Positions 23,223 to 36,298 of a stretch of 64,000 bases of DNA are shown piece by piece. A program made the position numbers and the translations under genes. The stretch is from contig JAZGUH010000695.1 of assembly GCA_037893225.1 (NCBI GenBank), positions 248,001-312,000 of the forward strand, read 5' to 3'. Within the stretch, counting starts at the first letter, position 1. Each line of letters opens with the position of its first letter. The notes below the pieces were generated by a model. The model saw only the letters and a list, made by a program, of their open reading frames with translations, was not told the DNA's origin and made no database searches. The DNA is from Hippasteria phrygiana (lineage: Eukaryota; Echinodermata; Asteroidea; Valvatida; Goniasteridae).

Positions 23223-25144
23223 CTCTAAGAAGCCGCCGATAATTGCAACATGTAGCGCCAGATCTAAGCTATCCATACATGTCAAAATTACTGTATTTGG
23301 TTGATATTTCATGCAATTATGAATGAGTAAAGCAAGTCATACCCTAGGGAATTTGACAGGCATGGAGCAATAAATAGAAGGTAATATGCACACAGATGTT
23401 GGCCGGAAAGAAAATAAACATTGCGAGGTTTGAATTTTCTCCACAAGTTTTAACTCTAAGAAGCCGCCGATAATTGCAACATGTAGCGCCAGATCTAAGC
23501 TATCCATACATGTCAAAATTACTGAATTTGGTTGATATTTCATGCAATTATGAATGAGTAAAGCAAGTCCATACCTCAGGGAATTTGACAGGCATGGAGC
23601 AATAAATAAAAGGTAATCTGCACACAGATGGTGGCCGGGAAGAAAATAAACATTGCGAGGTTTGAATTTTCTCCACAAGTGTTAACTCTAAGAAGCCGCC
23701 GATAATTGCAACATGTAGCGCCAGATCTAAGCTATCCATACATGTCAAAATTACTGAATTTGGTTGATATTTCATGCAATTATGAATGAGTAAAGCAAGT
23801 CATACCCCAGGGAATTTGACAGGCATGGAGCAATAAATAAAAGGTAATCTGCACACAGATGGTGGCCGGGAAGAAAATAAACATTGCGAGGTTTGAATTT
23901 TCTCCACAAGTTTTAACTCTAAGAAGCCGCCGATAATTGCAACATGTAGCGCCAGATATAAGCTATCCATACATGTCAACATTACTGAATTTGGTTGATA
24001 TTTCATGCAATTATGAATGAGTAAAGCAAGTCCATACCCCAGGGAATTTGACAGGCATGGAGCAATAAATAAAAGGTAATCTGCACTCAGATGGTGGCCG
24101 GGAAGAAAATAAACATTGCGAGGTTTGAATTTTCTCCACAAGTGTTAACTCTAAGAAGCCGCCGATAATTGCAACATGTAGCGCCAGATCTAAGCTATCC
24201 ATACATGTCAAAATTACTGTATTTGGTTGATATTTCATGCAATTATGAATGAGTAAAGCAAGTCATACCCTAGGGAATTTGACAGGCATGGAGCAATAAA
24301 TAGAAGGTAATATGCACACAGATGTTGGCCGGAAAGAAAATAAACATTGCGAGGTTTGAATTTTCTCCACAAGTTTTAACTCTAAGAAGCCGCCGATAAT
24401 TGCAACATGTAGCGCCAGATCTAAGCTATCCATACATGTCAAAATTACTGAATTTGGTTGATATTTCATGCAATTATGAATGAGTAAAGCAAGTCCATAC
24501 CTCAGGGAATTTGACAGGCATGGAGCAATAAATAAAAGGTAATCTGCACACAGATGGTGGCCGGAAAGAAAATAAACATTGCGAGGTTGGAATTTTCTCC
24601 ACAAGTGTTAACTCTAAGAAGCCGCCGATAATTGCAACATGTAGCGCCAGATCTAAGCTATCCATACATGTCAAAATTACTGAATTTGGTTGATATTTCA
24701 TGCAATTATGAATGAGTAAAGCAAGTCATACCCCAGGGAATTTGACAGGCATGGAGCAATAAATAAAAGGTAATCTGCACACAGATGGTGGCCGGGAAGA
24801 AAATAAACATTGCGAGGTTTGAATTTTCTCCACAAGTTTTAACTCTAAGAAGCCGCCGATAATTGCAACATGTAGCGCCAGATATAAGCTATCCATACAT
24901 GTCAACATTACTGAATTTGGTTGATATTTCATGCAATTATGAATGAGTAAAGCAAGTCCATACCCCAGGGAATTTGACAGGCATGGAGCAATAAATAAAA
25001 GGTAATCTGCACTCAGATGGTGGCCGGGAAGAAAATAAACATTGCGAGGTTTGAATTTTCTCCACAAGTGTTAACTCTAAGAAGCCGCCGATAATTGCAA
25101 CATGTAGCGCCAGATCTAAGCTATCCATACATGTCAAAATTACT
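23223..25144. repeat. Four-monomer tandem duplication, 926 bp, nearly identical
   Basis: Three rare alleles repeat at exactly 926 bp: ctgtatttggttgat at 23291 and 24217, atacctcaggg at 23571 and 24497, and gatataagct at 23955 and 24881. The first and third are unusual in this array. Only a few single-base differences separate the copies: ccgggaag versus ccggaaag near 24563, and aggtttg versus aggttgg near 24586. This looks like one recent event. Confidence 0.88.
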
Positions 25145-28100
25145 GAATTTGGTTGATATTTCATGCAATTATGAATGAGTAAAGCAAGTCATACCCTAGG
25201 GAATTTGACAGGCATGGAGCAATACATAGAAGGTAATATGCACACAGATGTTGGCCGGAAAGAAAATAAACATTGCGAGGTTTGAATTTTCTCCACAAGT
25301 TTTAACTCTGAGAAGCCGCCGATAATTGCAACATGTAGCGCCAGATCTAAGCTATCCATACATGTCAAAATTACTGAATTTGGTTGATATTTCATGCAAT
25401 TATGAATGAGTAAAGCAAGTCCATACCCCAGGGAATTTGACAGGCATGGAGCAATACATAAAAGGTAATCTGCACACAGATGGTGGCCGGGAAGAAAATA
25501 TACATTGCGAGGTTTGAATTTTCTCCACAAGTGTTAACTCTAAGAAGCCGCCGATAATTGCAACATGTAGCGCCAGATCTAAGCTATCCATACATGTCAA
25601 AATTACTGAATTTGGTTGATATTTCATGCAATTATGAATGAGTAAAGCAAGTCCATACCCCAGGGAATTTGACATGCATGGAGCAATAAATAGACGGTAA
25701 CATGTACACAGATGTTGGCCGGAAAGAAAATAAACATTGCGAGGTTTGAATTTTCTCCACAAGTTTTAACTCTAAGAAGCCGCCGATAATTGCAACATGT
25801 AGCGCCAGATCTAAGCTATCCATACATGTCAAAATTACTGAATTTGGTTGATATTTCATGCAATTATGAATGAGTAAAGCAAGTCATACCCTAGGGAATT
25901 TGACATGCATGGAGCAATAAATAGAAGGTAATATGCACACAGATGTTGGCCGGAAAGAAAATATACATTGCGAGGTTTGAATTTTCTCCACAAGTTTTAA
26001 CTCTAAGAAGCCGCCGATAATTGCAACATGTAGCGCCAGATCTAAGCTATCCATACATGTCAAAATTACTGAATTTGGTTGATATTTCATGCAATTATGA
26101 ATGAGTAAAGCAAGTCCATACCCCAGGGAATTTGACAGGCATGGAGCAATAAATAAAAGGTAATCTGCACTCAGATGGTGGCCGGGAAGAAAATAAACAT
26201 TGCGAGGTTTGAATTTTCTCCACAAGTGTTAACTCTAAGAAGCCGCCGATAATTGCAACATGTAGCGCCAGATCTAAGCTATCCATACATGTCAAAATTA
26301 CTGAATTTGGTTGATATTTCATGCAATTATGAATGAGTAAAGCAAGTCATACCCTAGGGAATTTGACAGGCATGGAGCAATAAATAGAAGGTAATATGCA
26401 CACAGATGTTGGCCGGAAAGAAAATAAACATTGCGAGGTTTGAATTTTCTCCACAAGTTTTAACTCTAAGAAGCCGCCGATAATTGCAACATGTAGCGCC
26501 AGATCTAAGCTATCCATACATGTCAAAATTACTGAATTTGGTTGATATTTCATGCAATTATGAATGAGTAAAGCAAGTCCATACCCCAGGGAATTTGACA
26601 GGCATGGAGCAATAAATAAAAGGTAATCTGCACACAGATGGTGGCCGGGAAGAAAATAAACATTGCGAGGTTTGAATTTTCTCCACAAGTGTTAACTCTA
26701 AGAAGCCGCCGATAATTGCAACATGTAGCGCCAGATCTAAGCTATCCATACATGTCAACATTACTGAATTTGGTTGATATTTCATGCAATTATGAATGAG
26801 TAAAGCAAGTCCATACCCCAGGGAATTTGACAGGCATGGAGCAATAAATAAAAGGTAATCTGCACTCAGATGGTGGCCGGGAAGAAAATAAACATTGCGA
26901 GGTTTGAATTTTCTCCACAAGTGTTAACTCTAAGAAGCCGCCGATAATTGCAACATGTAGCGCCAGATCTAAGCTATCCATACATGTCAAAATTACTGAA
27001 TTTGGTTGATATTTCATGCAATTATGAATGAGTAAAGCAAGTCATACCCTAGGGAATTTGACAGGCATGGAGCAATACATAGAAGGTAATATGCACACAG
27101 ATGTTGGCCGGAAAGAAAATAAACATTGCGAGGTTTGAATTTTCTCCACAAGTTTTAACTCTAAGAAGCCGCCGATAATTGCAACATGTAGCGCCAGATC
27201 TAAGCTATCCATACATGTCAAAATTACTGAATTTGGTTGATATTTCATGCAATTATGAATGAGTAAAGCAAGTCATACCCCAGGGAATTTGACGGGCATG
27301 GAGCAATAAATAAAAGGTAATCTGCACACAGATGGTGGCCGGGAAGAAAATAAACATTGCGAGGTTTGAATTTTCTCCACAAGTTTTAACTCTAAGAAGC
27401 CGCCGATAATTGCAACATGTAGCGCCAGATCTAAGCTATCCATACATGTCAAAATTACTGAATTTGGTTGATATTTCATGCAATTATGAATGAGTAAAGC
27501 AAGTCCATACCCCAGGGAATTTGACAGGCATGGAGCAATAAATAGAAGGTAATATGCACACAGATGTTGGCCGGAAAGAAAATAAACATTGCGAGGTTTG
27601 AATTTTCTCCACAAGTTTTAACTCTAAGAAGCCGCCGATAATTGCAACATGTAGCGCCAGATCTAAGCTATCCATACATGTCAAAATTACTGAATTTGGT
27701 TGATATTTCATGCAATTATGAATGAGTAAAGCAAGTCATACCCCAGGGAATTTGACAGGCATGGAGCAATAAATAAAAGGTAATCTGCACACAGATGGTG
27801 GCCGGGAAGAAAATAAACATTGCGAGGTTTGAATTTTCTCCACAAGTTTTAACTCTAAGAAGCCGCCGATAATTGCAACATGTAGCGCCAGATCTAAGCT
27901 ATCCATACATGTCAACATTACTGAATTTGGTTGATATTTCATGCAATTATGAATGAGTAAAGCAAGTCCATACCCCAGGGAATTTGACAGGCATGGAGCA
28001 ATAAATAAAAGGTAATCTGCACTCAGATGGTGGCCGGGAAGAAAATAAACATTGCGAGGTTTGAATTTTCTCCACAAGTGTTAACTCTAAGAAGCCGCCG

Positions 28101-28640
28101 ATAATTGCAACATGTAGCGCCAGATCTAAGCTATCCATACATGTCAAAATTACTGAATTTGGTTGATATTTCATGCAATTATGAATGAGTAAAGCAAGTC
28201 ATACCCTAGGGAATTTGACAGGCATGGAGCAATACATAGAAGGTAATATGCACACAGATGTTGGCCGGAAAGAAAATAAACATTGCGAGGTTTGAATTTT
28301 CTCCACAAGTTTTAACTCTAAGAAGCCGCCGATAATTGCAACATGTAGCGCCAGATCTAAGCTATCCATACATGTCAAAATTACTGAATTTGGTTGATAT
28401 TTCATGCAATTATGAATGAGTAAAGCAAGTCATACCCCAGGGAATTTGACAGGCATGGAGCAATAAATAAAAGGTAATCTGCACACAGATGGTGGCCGGG
28501 AAGAAAATAAACATTGCGAGGTTTGAATTTTCTCCACAAGTTTTAACTCTAAGAAGCCGCCGATAATTGCAACATGTAGCGCCAGATCTAAGCTATCCAT
28601 ACATGTCAAAATTACTGAATTTGGTTGATATTTCATGCAA

Positions 28641-31600
28641 TTATGAATGAGTAAAGCAAGTCCATACCCCAGGGAATTTGACAGGCATGGAGCAATAAAT
28701 AAAAGGTAATCTGCACACAGATGGTGGCCGGGAAGAAAATAAACATTGCGAGGTTTGAATTTTCTCCACAAGTGTTGACTCTAAGAAGCCGCCGATAATT
28801 GCAACATGTAGCGCCAGATCTAAGCTATCCATACATGTCAAAATTACTGAATTTGGTTGATATTTCATGCAATTATGAATGAGTAAAGCAAGTCCATACC
28901 CCAGGGAATTTGACAGGCATGGAGCAATAAATAAAAGGTAATCTGCACTCAGATGGTGGCCGGGAAGAAAATAAACATTGCGAGGTTTGAATTTTCTCCA
29001 CAAGTGTTAACTCTAAGAAGCCGCCGATAATTGCAACATGTAGCGCCAGATCTAAGCTATCCATACATGTCAAAATTACTGAATTTGGTTGATATTTCAT
29101 GCAATTATGAATGAGTAAAACAAGTCATACCCTAGGGAATTTGACAGGCATGGAGCAATAAATAGAAGGTAATATGCACACAGATGTTGGCCGGAAAGAA
29201 AATAAACATTGCGAGGTTTGAATTTTCTCCACAAGTTGTAACTCTAAGAAGCCGCCGATAATTGCAACATGTAGCGCCAGATCTAAGCTATCCATACATG
29301 TCAAAATTACTGAATTTGGTTGATATTTCATGCAATTATGAATGAGTAAAGCAAGTCCATACCCCAGGGAATTTGACAGGCATGGAGCAATAAATAAAAG
29401 GTAATCTGCACACAGATGGTGGCCGGGAAGAAAATAAACATTGCGAGGTTTGAATTTTCTCCACAAGTGTTAACTCTAAGAAGCCGCCGATAATTGCAAC
29501 ATGTAGCGCCAGATCTAAGCTATCCATACATGTCAAAATTACTGAATTTGGTTGATATTTCATGCAATTATGAATGAGTAAAGCAAGTCATACCCCAGGG
29601 AATTTGACAGGCATGGAGCAATAAATAAAAGGTAATCTGCACACAGATGGTGGCCGGGAAGAAAATAAACATTGCGAGGTTTGAATTTTCTCCACAAGTT
29701 TTAACTCTAAGAAGCCGCCGATAATTGCAACATGTAGCGCCAGATCTAAGCTATCCATACATGTCAACATTACTGAATTTGGTTGATATTTCATGCAATT
29801 ATGAATGAGTAAAGCAAGTCCATACCCCAGGGAATTTGACAGGCATGGAGCAATAAATAAAAGGTAATCTGCACTCAGATGGTGGCCGGGAAGAAAATAA
29901 ACATTGCGAGGTTTGAATTTTCTCCACAAGTGTTAACTCTAAGAAGCCGCCGATAATTGCAACATGTAGCGCCAGATCTAAGCTATCCATACATGTCAAA
30001 ATTACTGAATTTGGTTGATATTTCATGCAATTATGAATGAGTAAAGCAAGTCATACCCTAGGGAATTTGACAGGCATGGAGCAATACATAGAAGGTAATA
30101 TGCACACAGATGTTGGCCGGAAAGAAAATAAACATTGCGAGGTTTGAATTTTCTCCACAAGTTTTAACTCTGAGAAGCCGCCGATAATTGCAACATGTAG
30201 CGCCAGATCTAAGCTATCCATACATGTCAAAATTACTGAATTTGGTTGATATTTCATGCAATTATGAATGAGTAAAGCAAGTCATACCCCAGGGAATTTG
30301 ACAGGCATGGAGCAATAAATAAAAGGTAATCTGCACACAGATGGTGGCCGGGAAGAAAATAAACATTGCGAGGTTTGAATTTTCTCCACAAGTTTTAACT
30401 CTAAGAAGCCGCCGATAATTGCAACATGTAGCGCCAGATCTAAGCTATCCATACATGTCAAAATTACTGAATTTGGTTGATATTTCATGCAATTATGAAT
30501 GAGTAAAGCAAGTCCATACCCCAGGGAATTTGACAGGCATGGAGCAATAAATAAAAGGTAATCTGCACACAGATGGTGGCCGGGAAGAAAATAAACATTG
30601 CGAGGTTTGAATTTTCTCCACAAGTGTTAACTCTAAGAAGCCGCCGATAATTGCAACATGTAGCGCCAGATCTAAGCTATCCATACATGTCAAAATTACT
30701 GAATTTGGTTGATATTTCATGCAATTATGAATGAGTAAAGCAAGTCATACCCTAGGGAATTTGACAGGCATGGAGCAATAAATAAAAGGTAATCTGCACA
30801 CAGATGTTGGCCTTAAAGAAAATAAACATTGCGAGGTTTGAATTTTCTCCACAAGTTTTAACTCTAAGAAGCCGCCGATAATTGCAACATGTAGCGCCAG
30901 ATCTAAGCTATCCATACATGTCAAAATTACTGAATTTGGTTGATATTTCATGCAATTATGAATGAGTAAAGCAAGTCATACCCTAGGGAATTTGACAGGC
31001 ATGGAGCAATACATAGAAGGTAATCTGCACACAGATGTTGGCCGGAAAGAAAATAAACATTGCGAGGTTTGAATTTTCTCCACAAGTTTTAACTCTAAGA
31101 AGCCGCCGATAATTGCAACATGTAGCGCCAGATCTAAGCTATCCATACATGTCAAAATTACTGAATTTGGTTGATATTTCATGCAATTATGAATGAGTAA
31201 AGCAAGTCCATACCCCAGGGAATTTGACAGGCATGGAGCAATAAATAAAAGGTAAAATGCACACAGATGTTGGCCGGAAAGAAAATAAACATTGCGAGGT
31301 TTGAATTTTCTCCACAAGTTTTAACTCTAAGAAGCCGCCGATAATTGCAACATGTAGCGCCAGATCTAAGCTATCCATACATGTCAAAATTACAGAATTT
31401 GGTTTATATTTCATGCAATTATGAATGAGTAAAGCAAGTCATACCCCAGGGAATTTGACAGGCATGGAGCAATAAATAGAAGGTAATCTGCACACAGATG
31501 TTGGCCGGAAAGAAAATAAACATTGCGAGGTTTGAATTTTCTCCACAAGTGTTAACTCTAAGAAGCCGCCGATAATTGCAACATGTAGCGCCAGATCTAA

Positions 31601-34600
31601 GCTATCCATACATGTCAAAATTACTGAATTTGGTTGATATTTCATGCAATTATGAATGAGTAAAGCAAGTCCATACCCCAGGGAATTTGACAGGCATGGA
31701 GCAATAAATAAAAGGTAATCTGCACACAGATGGTGGCCGGGAAGAAAATAAACATTGCGAGGTTTGAATTTTCTCCACAAGTGTTAACTCTAAGAAGCCG
31801 CCGATAATTGCAACATGTAGCGCCAGATCTAAGCTATCCATACATGTCAAAATTACTGAATTTGGTTGATATTTCATGCAATTATGAATGAGTAAAGCAA
31901 GTCATACCCTAGGGAATTTGACAGGCATGGAGCAATAAATAAAAGGTAATCTGCACACAGATGTTGGCCTTAAAGAAAATAAACATTGCGAGGTTTGAAT
32001 TTTCTCCACAAGTTTTAACTCTAAGAAGCCGCCGATAATTGCAACATGTAGCGCCAGATCTAAGCTATCCATACATGTCAAAATTACTGAATTTGGTTGA
32101 TATTTCATGCAATTATGAATGAGTAAAGCAAGTCATACCCTAGGGAATTTGACAGGCATGGAGCAATACATAGAAGGTAATCTGCACACAGATGTTGGCC
32201 GGAAAGAAAATAAACATTGCGAGGTTTGAATTTTCTCCACAAGTTTTAACTCTAAGAAGCCGCCGATAATTGCAACATGTAGCGCCAGATCTAAGCTATC
32301 CATACATGTCAAAATTACTGAATTTGGTTGATATTTCATGCAATTATGAATGAGTAAAGCAAGTCCATACCCCAGGGAATTTGACAGGCATGGAGCAATA
32401 AATAAAAGGTAAAATGCACACAGATGTTGGCCGGAAAGAAAATAAACATTGCGAGGTTTGAATTTTCTCCACAAGTTTTAACTCTAAGAAGCCGCCGATA
32501 ATTGCAACATGTAGCGCCAGATCTAAGCTATCCATACATGTCAAAATTACAGAATTTGGTTTATATTTCATGCAATTATGAATGAGTAAAGCAAGTCATA
32601 CCCCAGGGAATTTGACAGGCATGGAGCAATAAATAGAAGGTAATCTGCACACAGATGTTGGCCGGAAAGAAAATAAACATTGCGAGGTTTGAATTTTCTC
32701 CACAAGTGTTAACTCTAAGAAGCCGCCGATAATTGCAACATGTAGCGCCAGATCTAAGCTATCCATACATGTCAAAATTACTGAATTTGGTTGATATTTC
32801 ATGCAATTATGAATGAGTAAAGCAAGTCATACCCTAGGGAATTTGACAGGCATGGAGCAATACATAGAAGGTAATATGCACACAGATGTTGGCCGGAAAG
32901 AAAATAAACATTGCGAGGTTTGAATTTTCTCCACAAGTTTTAACTCTGAGAAGCCGCCGATAATTGCAACATGTAGCGCCAGATCTAAGCTATCCATACA
33001 TGTCAAAATTACTGAATTTGGTTGATATTTCATGCAATTATGAATGAGTAAAGCAAGTCATACCCCAGGGAATTTGACAGGCATGGAGCAATAAATAAAA
33101 GGTAATCTGCACACAGATGGTGGCCGGGAAGAAAATAAACATTGCGAGGTTTGAATTTTCTCCACAAGTTTTAACTCTAAGAAGCCGCCGATAATTGCAA
33201 CATGTAGCGCCAGATCTAAGCTATCCATACATGTCAAAATTACTGAATTTGGTTGATATTTCATGCAATTATGAATGAGTAAAGCAAGTCCATACCCCAG
33301 GGAATTTGACAGGCATGGAGCAATAAATAAAAGGTAATCTGCACACAGATGGTGGCCGGGAAGAAAATAAACATTGCGAGGTTTGAATTTTCTCCACAAG
33401 TGTTAACTCTAAGAAGCCGCCGATAATTGCAACATGTAGCGCCAGATCTAAGCTATCCATACATGTCAAAATTACTGAATTTGGTTGATATTTCATGCAA
33501 TTATGAATGAGTAAAGCAAGTCATACCCTAGGGAATTTGACAGGCATGGAGCAATAAATAAAAGGTAATCTGCACACAGATGTTGGCCTTAAAGAAAATA
33601 AACATTGCGAGGTTTGAATTTTCTCCACAAGTTTTAACTCTAAGAAGCCGCCGATAATTGCAACATGTAGCGCCAGATCTAAGCTATCCATACATGTCAA
33701 AATTACTGAATTTGGTTGATATTTCATGCAATTATGAATGAGTAAAGCAAGTCATACCCTAGGGAATTTGACAGGCATGGAGCAATACATAGAAGGTAAT
33801 CTGCACACAGATGTTGGCCGGAAAGAAAATAAACATTGCGAGGTTTGAATTTTCTCCACAAGTTTTAACTCTAAGAAGCCGCCGATAATTGCAACATGTA
33901 GCGCCAGATCTAAGCTATCCATACATGTCAAAATTACTGAATTTGGTTGATATTTCATGCAATTATGAATGAGTAAAGCAAGTCCATACCCCAGGGAATT
34001 TGACAGGCATGGAGCAATAAATAAAAGGTAAAATGCACACAGATGTTGGCCGGAAAGAAAATAAACATTGCGAGGTTTGAATTTTCTCCACAAGTTTTAA
34101 CTCTAAGAAGCCGCCGATAATTGCAACATGTAGCGCCAGATCTAAGCTATCCATACATGTCAAAATTACAGAATTTGGTTTATATTTCATGCAATTATGA
34201 ATGAGTAAAGCAAGTCATACCCCAGGGAATTTGACAGGCATGGAGCAATAAATAGAAGGTAATCTGCACACAGATGTTGGCCGGAAAGAAAATAAACATT
34301 GCGAGGTTTGAATTTTCTCCACAAGTTTTAACTCTAAGAAGCCGCCGATAATTGCAACATGTAGCGCCAGATCTAAGCTATCCATACATGTCAAAATTAC
34401 TGAATTTGGTTGATATTTCATGCAATTATGAATGAGTAAAGCAAGTCATACCCTAGGGAATTTGACAGGCATGGAGCAATAAATAGAAGGTAATATGCAC
34501 ACAGATGTTGGCCGGGAAGAAAATAAACATTGCGAGGTTTGAATTTTCTCCACAAGTTTTAACTCTAAGAAGCCGCCGATAATTGCAACATGTAGCGCCA

Positions 34601-36298
34601 GATCTAAGCTATCCATACATGTCAAAATTACTGAATTTGGTTGATATTTCATGCAATTATGAATGAGTAAAGCAAGTCCATACCCCAGGGAATTTGACAG
34701 GCATGGAGCAATAAATAAAAGGTAATCTGCACACAGATGGTGGCCGGGAAGAAAATAAACATTGCGAGGTTTGAATTTTCTCCACAAGTGTTGACTCTAA
34801 GAAGCCGCCGATAATTGCAACATGTAGCGCCAGATCTAAGCTATCCATACATGTCAAAATTACTGAATTTGGTTGATATTTCATGCAATTATGAATGAGT
34901 AAAGCAAGTCCATACCCCAGGGAATTTGACAGGCATGGAGCAATAAATAAAAGGTAATCTGCACTCAGATGGTGGCCGGGAAGAAAATAAACATTGCGAG
35001 GTTTGAATTTTCTCCACAAGTGTTAACTCTAAGAAGCCGCCGATAATTGCAACATGTAGCGCCAGATCTAAGCTATCCATACATGTCAAAATTACTGAAT
35101 TTGGTTGATATTTCATGCAATTATGAATGAGTAAAGCAAGTCATACCCTAGGGAATTTGACAGGCATGGAGCAATAAATAGAAGGTAATATGCACACAGA
35201 TGTTGGCCGGAAAGAAAATAAACATTGCGAGGTTTGAATTTTCTCCACAAGTTTTAACTCTAAGAAGCCGCCGATAATTGCAACATGTAGCGCCAGATCT
35301 AAGCTATCCATACATGTCAAAATTACTGAATTTGGTTGATATTTCATGCAATTATGAATGAGTAAAGCAAGTCCATACCCCAGGGAATTTGACAGGCATG
35401 GAGCAATAAATAAAAGGTAATCTGCACACAGATGGTGGCCGGGAAGAAAATAAACATTGCGAGGTTTGAATTTTCTCCACAAGTGTTAACTCTAAGAAGC
35501 CGCCGATAATTGCAACATGTAGCGCCAGATCTAAGCTATCCATACATGTCAAAATTACTGAATTTGGTTGATATTTCATGCAATTATGAATGAGTAAAGC
35601 AAGTCATACCCCAGGGAATTTGACAGGCATGGAGCAATAAATAAAAGGTAATCTGCACACAGATGGTGGCCGGGAAGAAAATAAACATTGCGAGGTTTGA
35701 ATTTTCTCCACAAGTTTTAACTCTAAGAAGCCGCCGATAATTGCAACATGTAGCGCCAGATCTAAGCTATCCATACATGTCAACATTACTGAATTTGGTT
35801 GATATTTCATGCAATTATGAATGAGTAAAGCAAGTCCATACCCCAGGGAATTTGACAGGCATGGAGCAATAAATAAAAGGTAATCTGCACTCAGATGGTG
35901 GCCGGGAAGAAAATAAACATTGCGAGGTTTGAATTTTCTCCACAAGTGTTAACTCTAAGAAGCCGCCGATAATTGCAACATGTAGCGCCAGATCTAAGCT
36001 ATCCATACATGTCAAAATTACTGAATTTGGTTGATATTTCATGCAATTATGAATGAGTAAAGCAAGTCATACCCTAGGGAATTTGACAGGCATGGAGCAA
36101 TACATAGAAGGTAATATGCACACAGATGTTGGCCGGAAAGAAAATAAACATTGCGAGGTTTGAATTTTCTCCACAAGTTTTAACTCTGAGAAGCCGCCGA
36201 TAATTGCAACATGTAGCGCCAGATCTAAGCTATCCATACATGTCAAAATTACTGAATTTGGTTGATATTTCATGCAATTATGAATGAGTAAAGCAAGT
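28641..36298. repeat. Twenty-six-monomer-offset duplicate, 6016 bp apart
   Basis: The copies from about 28641 to 30260 have the same class order as 34657-36276: gtgttgac copy, gcactcag copy, aatagaagg copy, two aataaaagg copies with gtcaacatt, then aatacatag with ctctgagaag. The first block has private alleles aaaacaagtc near 29117 and acaagttgtaac near 29233. Downstream the correspondence continues as 30282 with 36992 (offset 6710 = 6016 + 694), which is what the extra three-monomer round predicts. Confidence 0.78.
30400..32826. repeat. Five-monomer tandem duplication, offset 1157 bp (ccttaaag cassette)
   Basis: The stretch 30400-31669 matches 31557-32826. Shared alleles are ggccttaaag at 30811 and 31968, catagaaggtaatctg, gtaaaatgcac, and ttacagaatttggtttat near 31391 and 32548. 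The same cassette returns at 33587 and 37521 (position of ccttaaag). The change ccgg to cctt removes the first CpG of the monomer in these four copies only. Confidence 0.87.
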
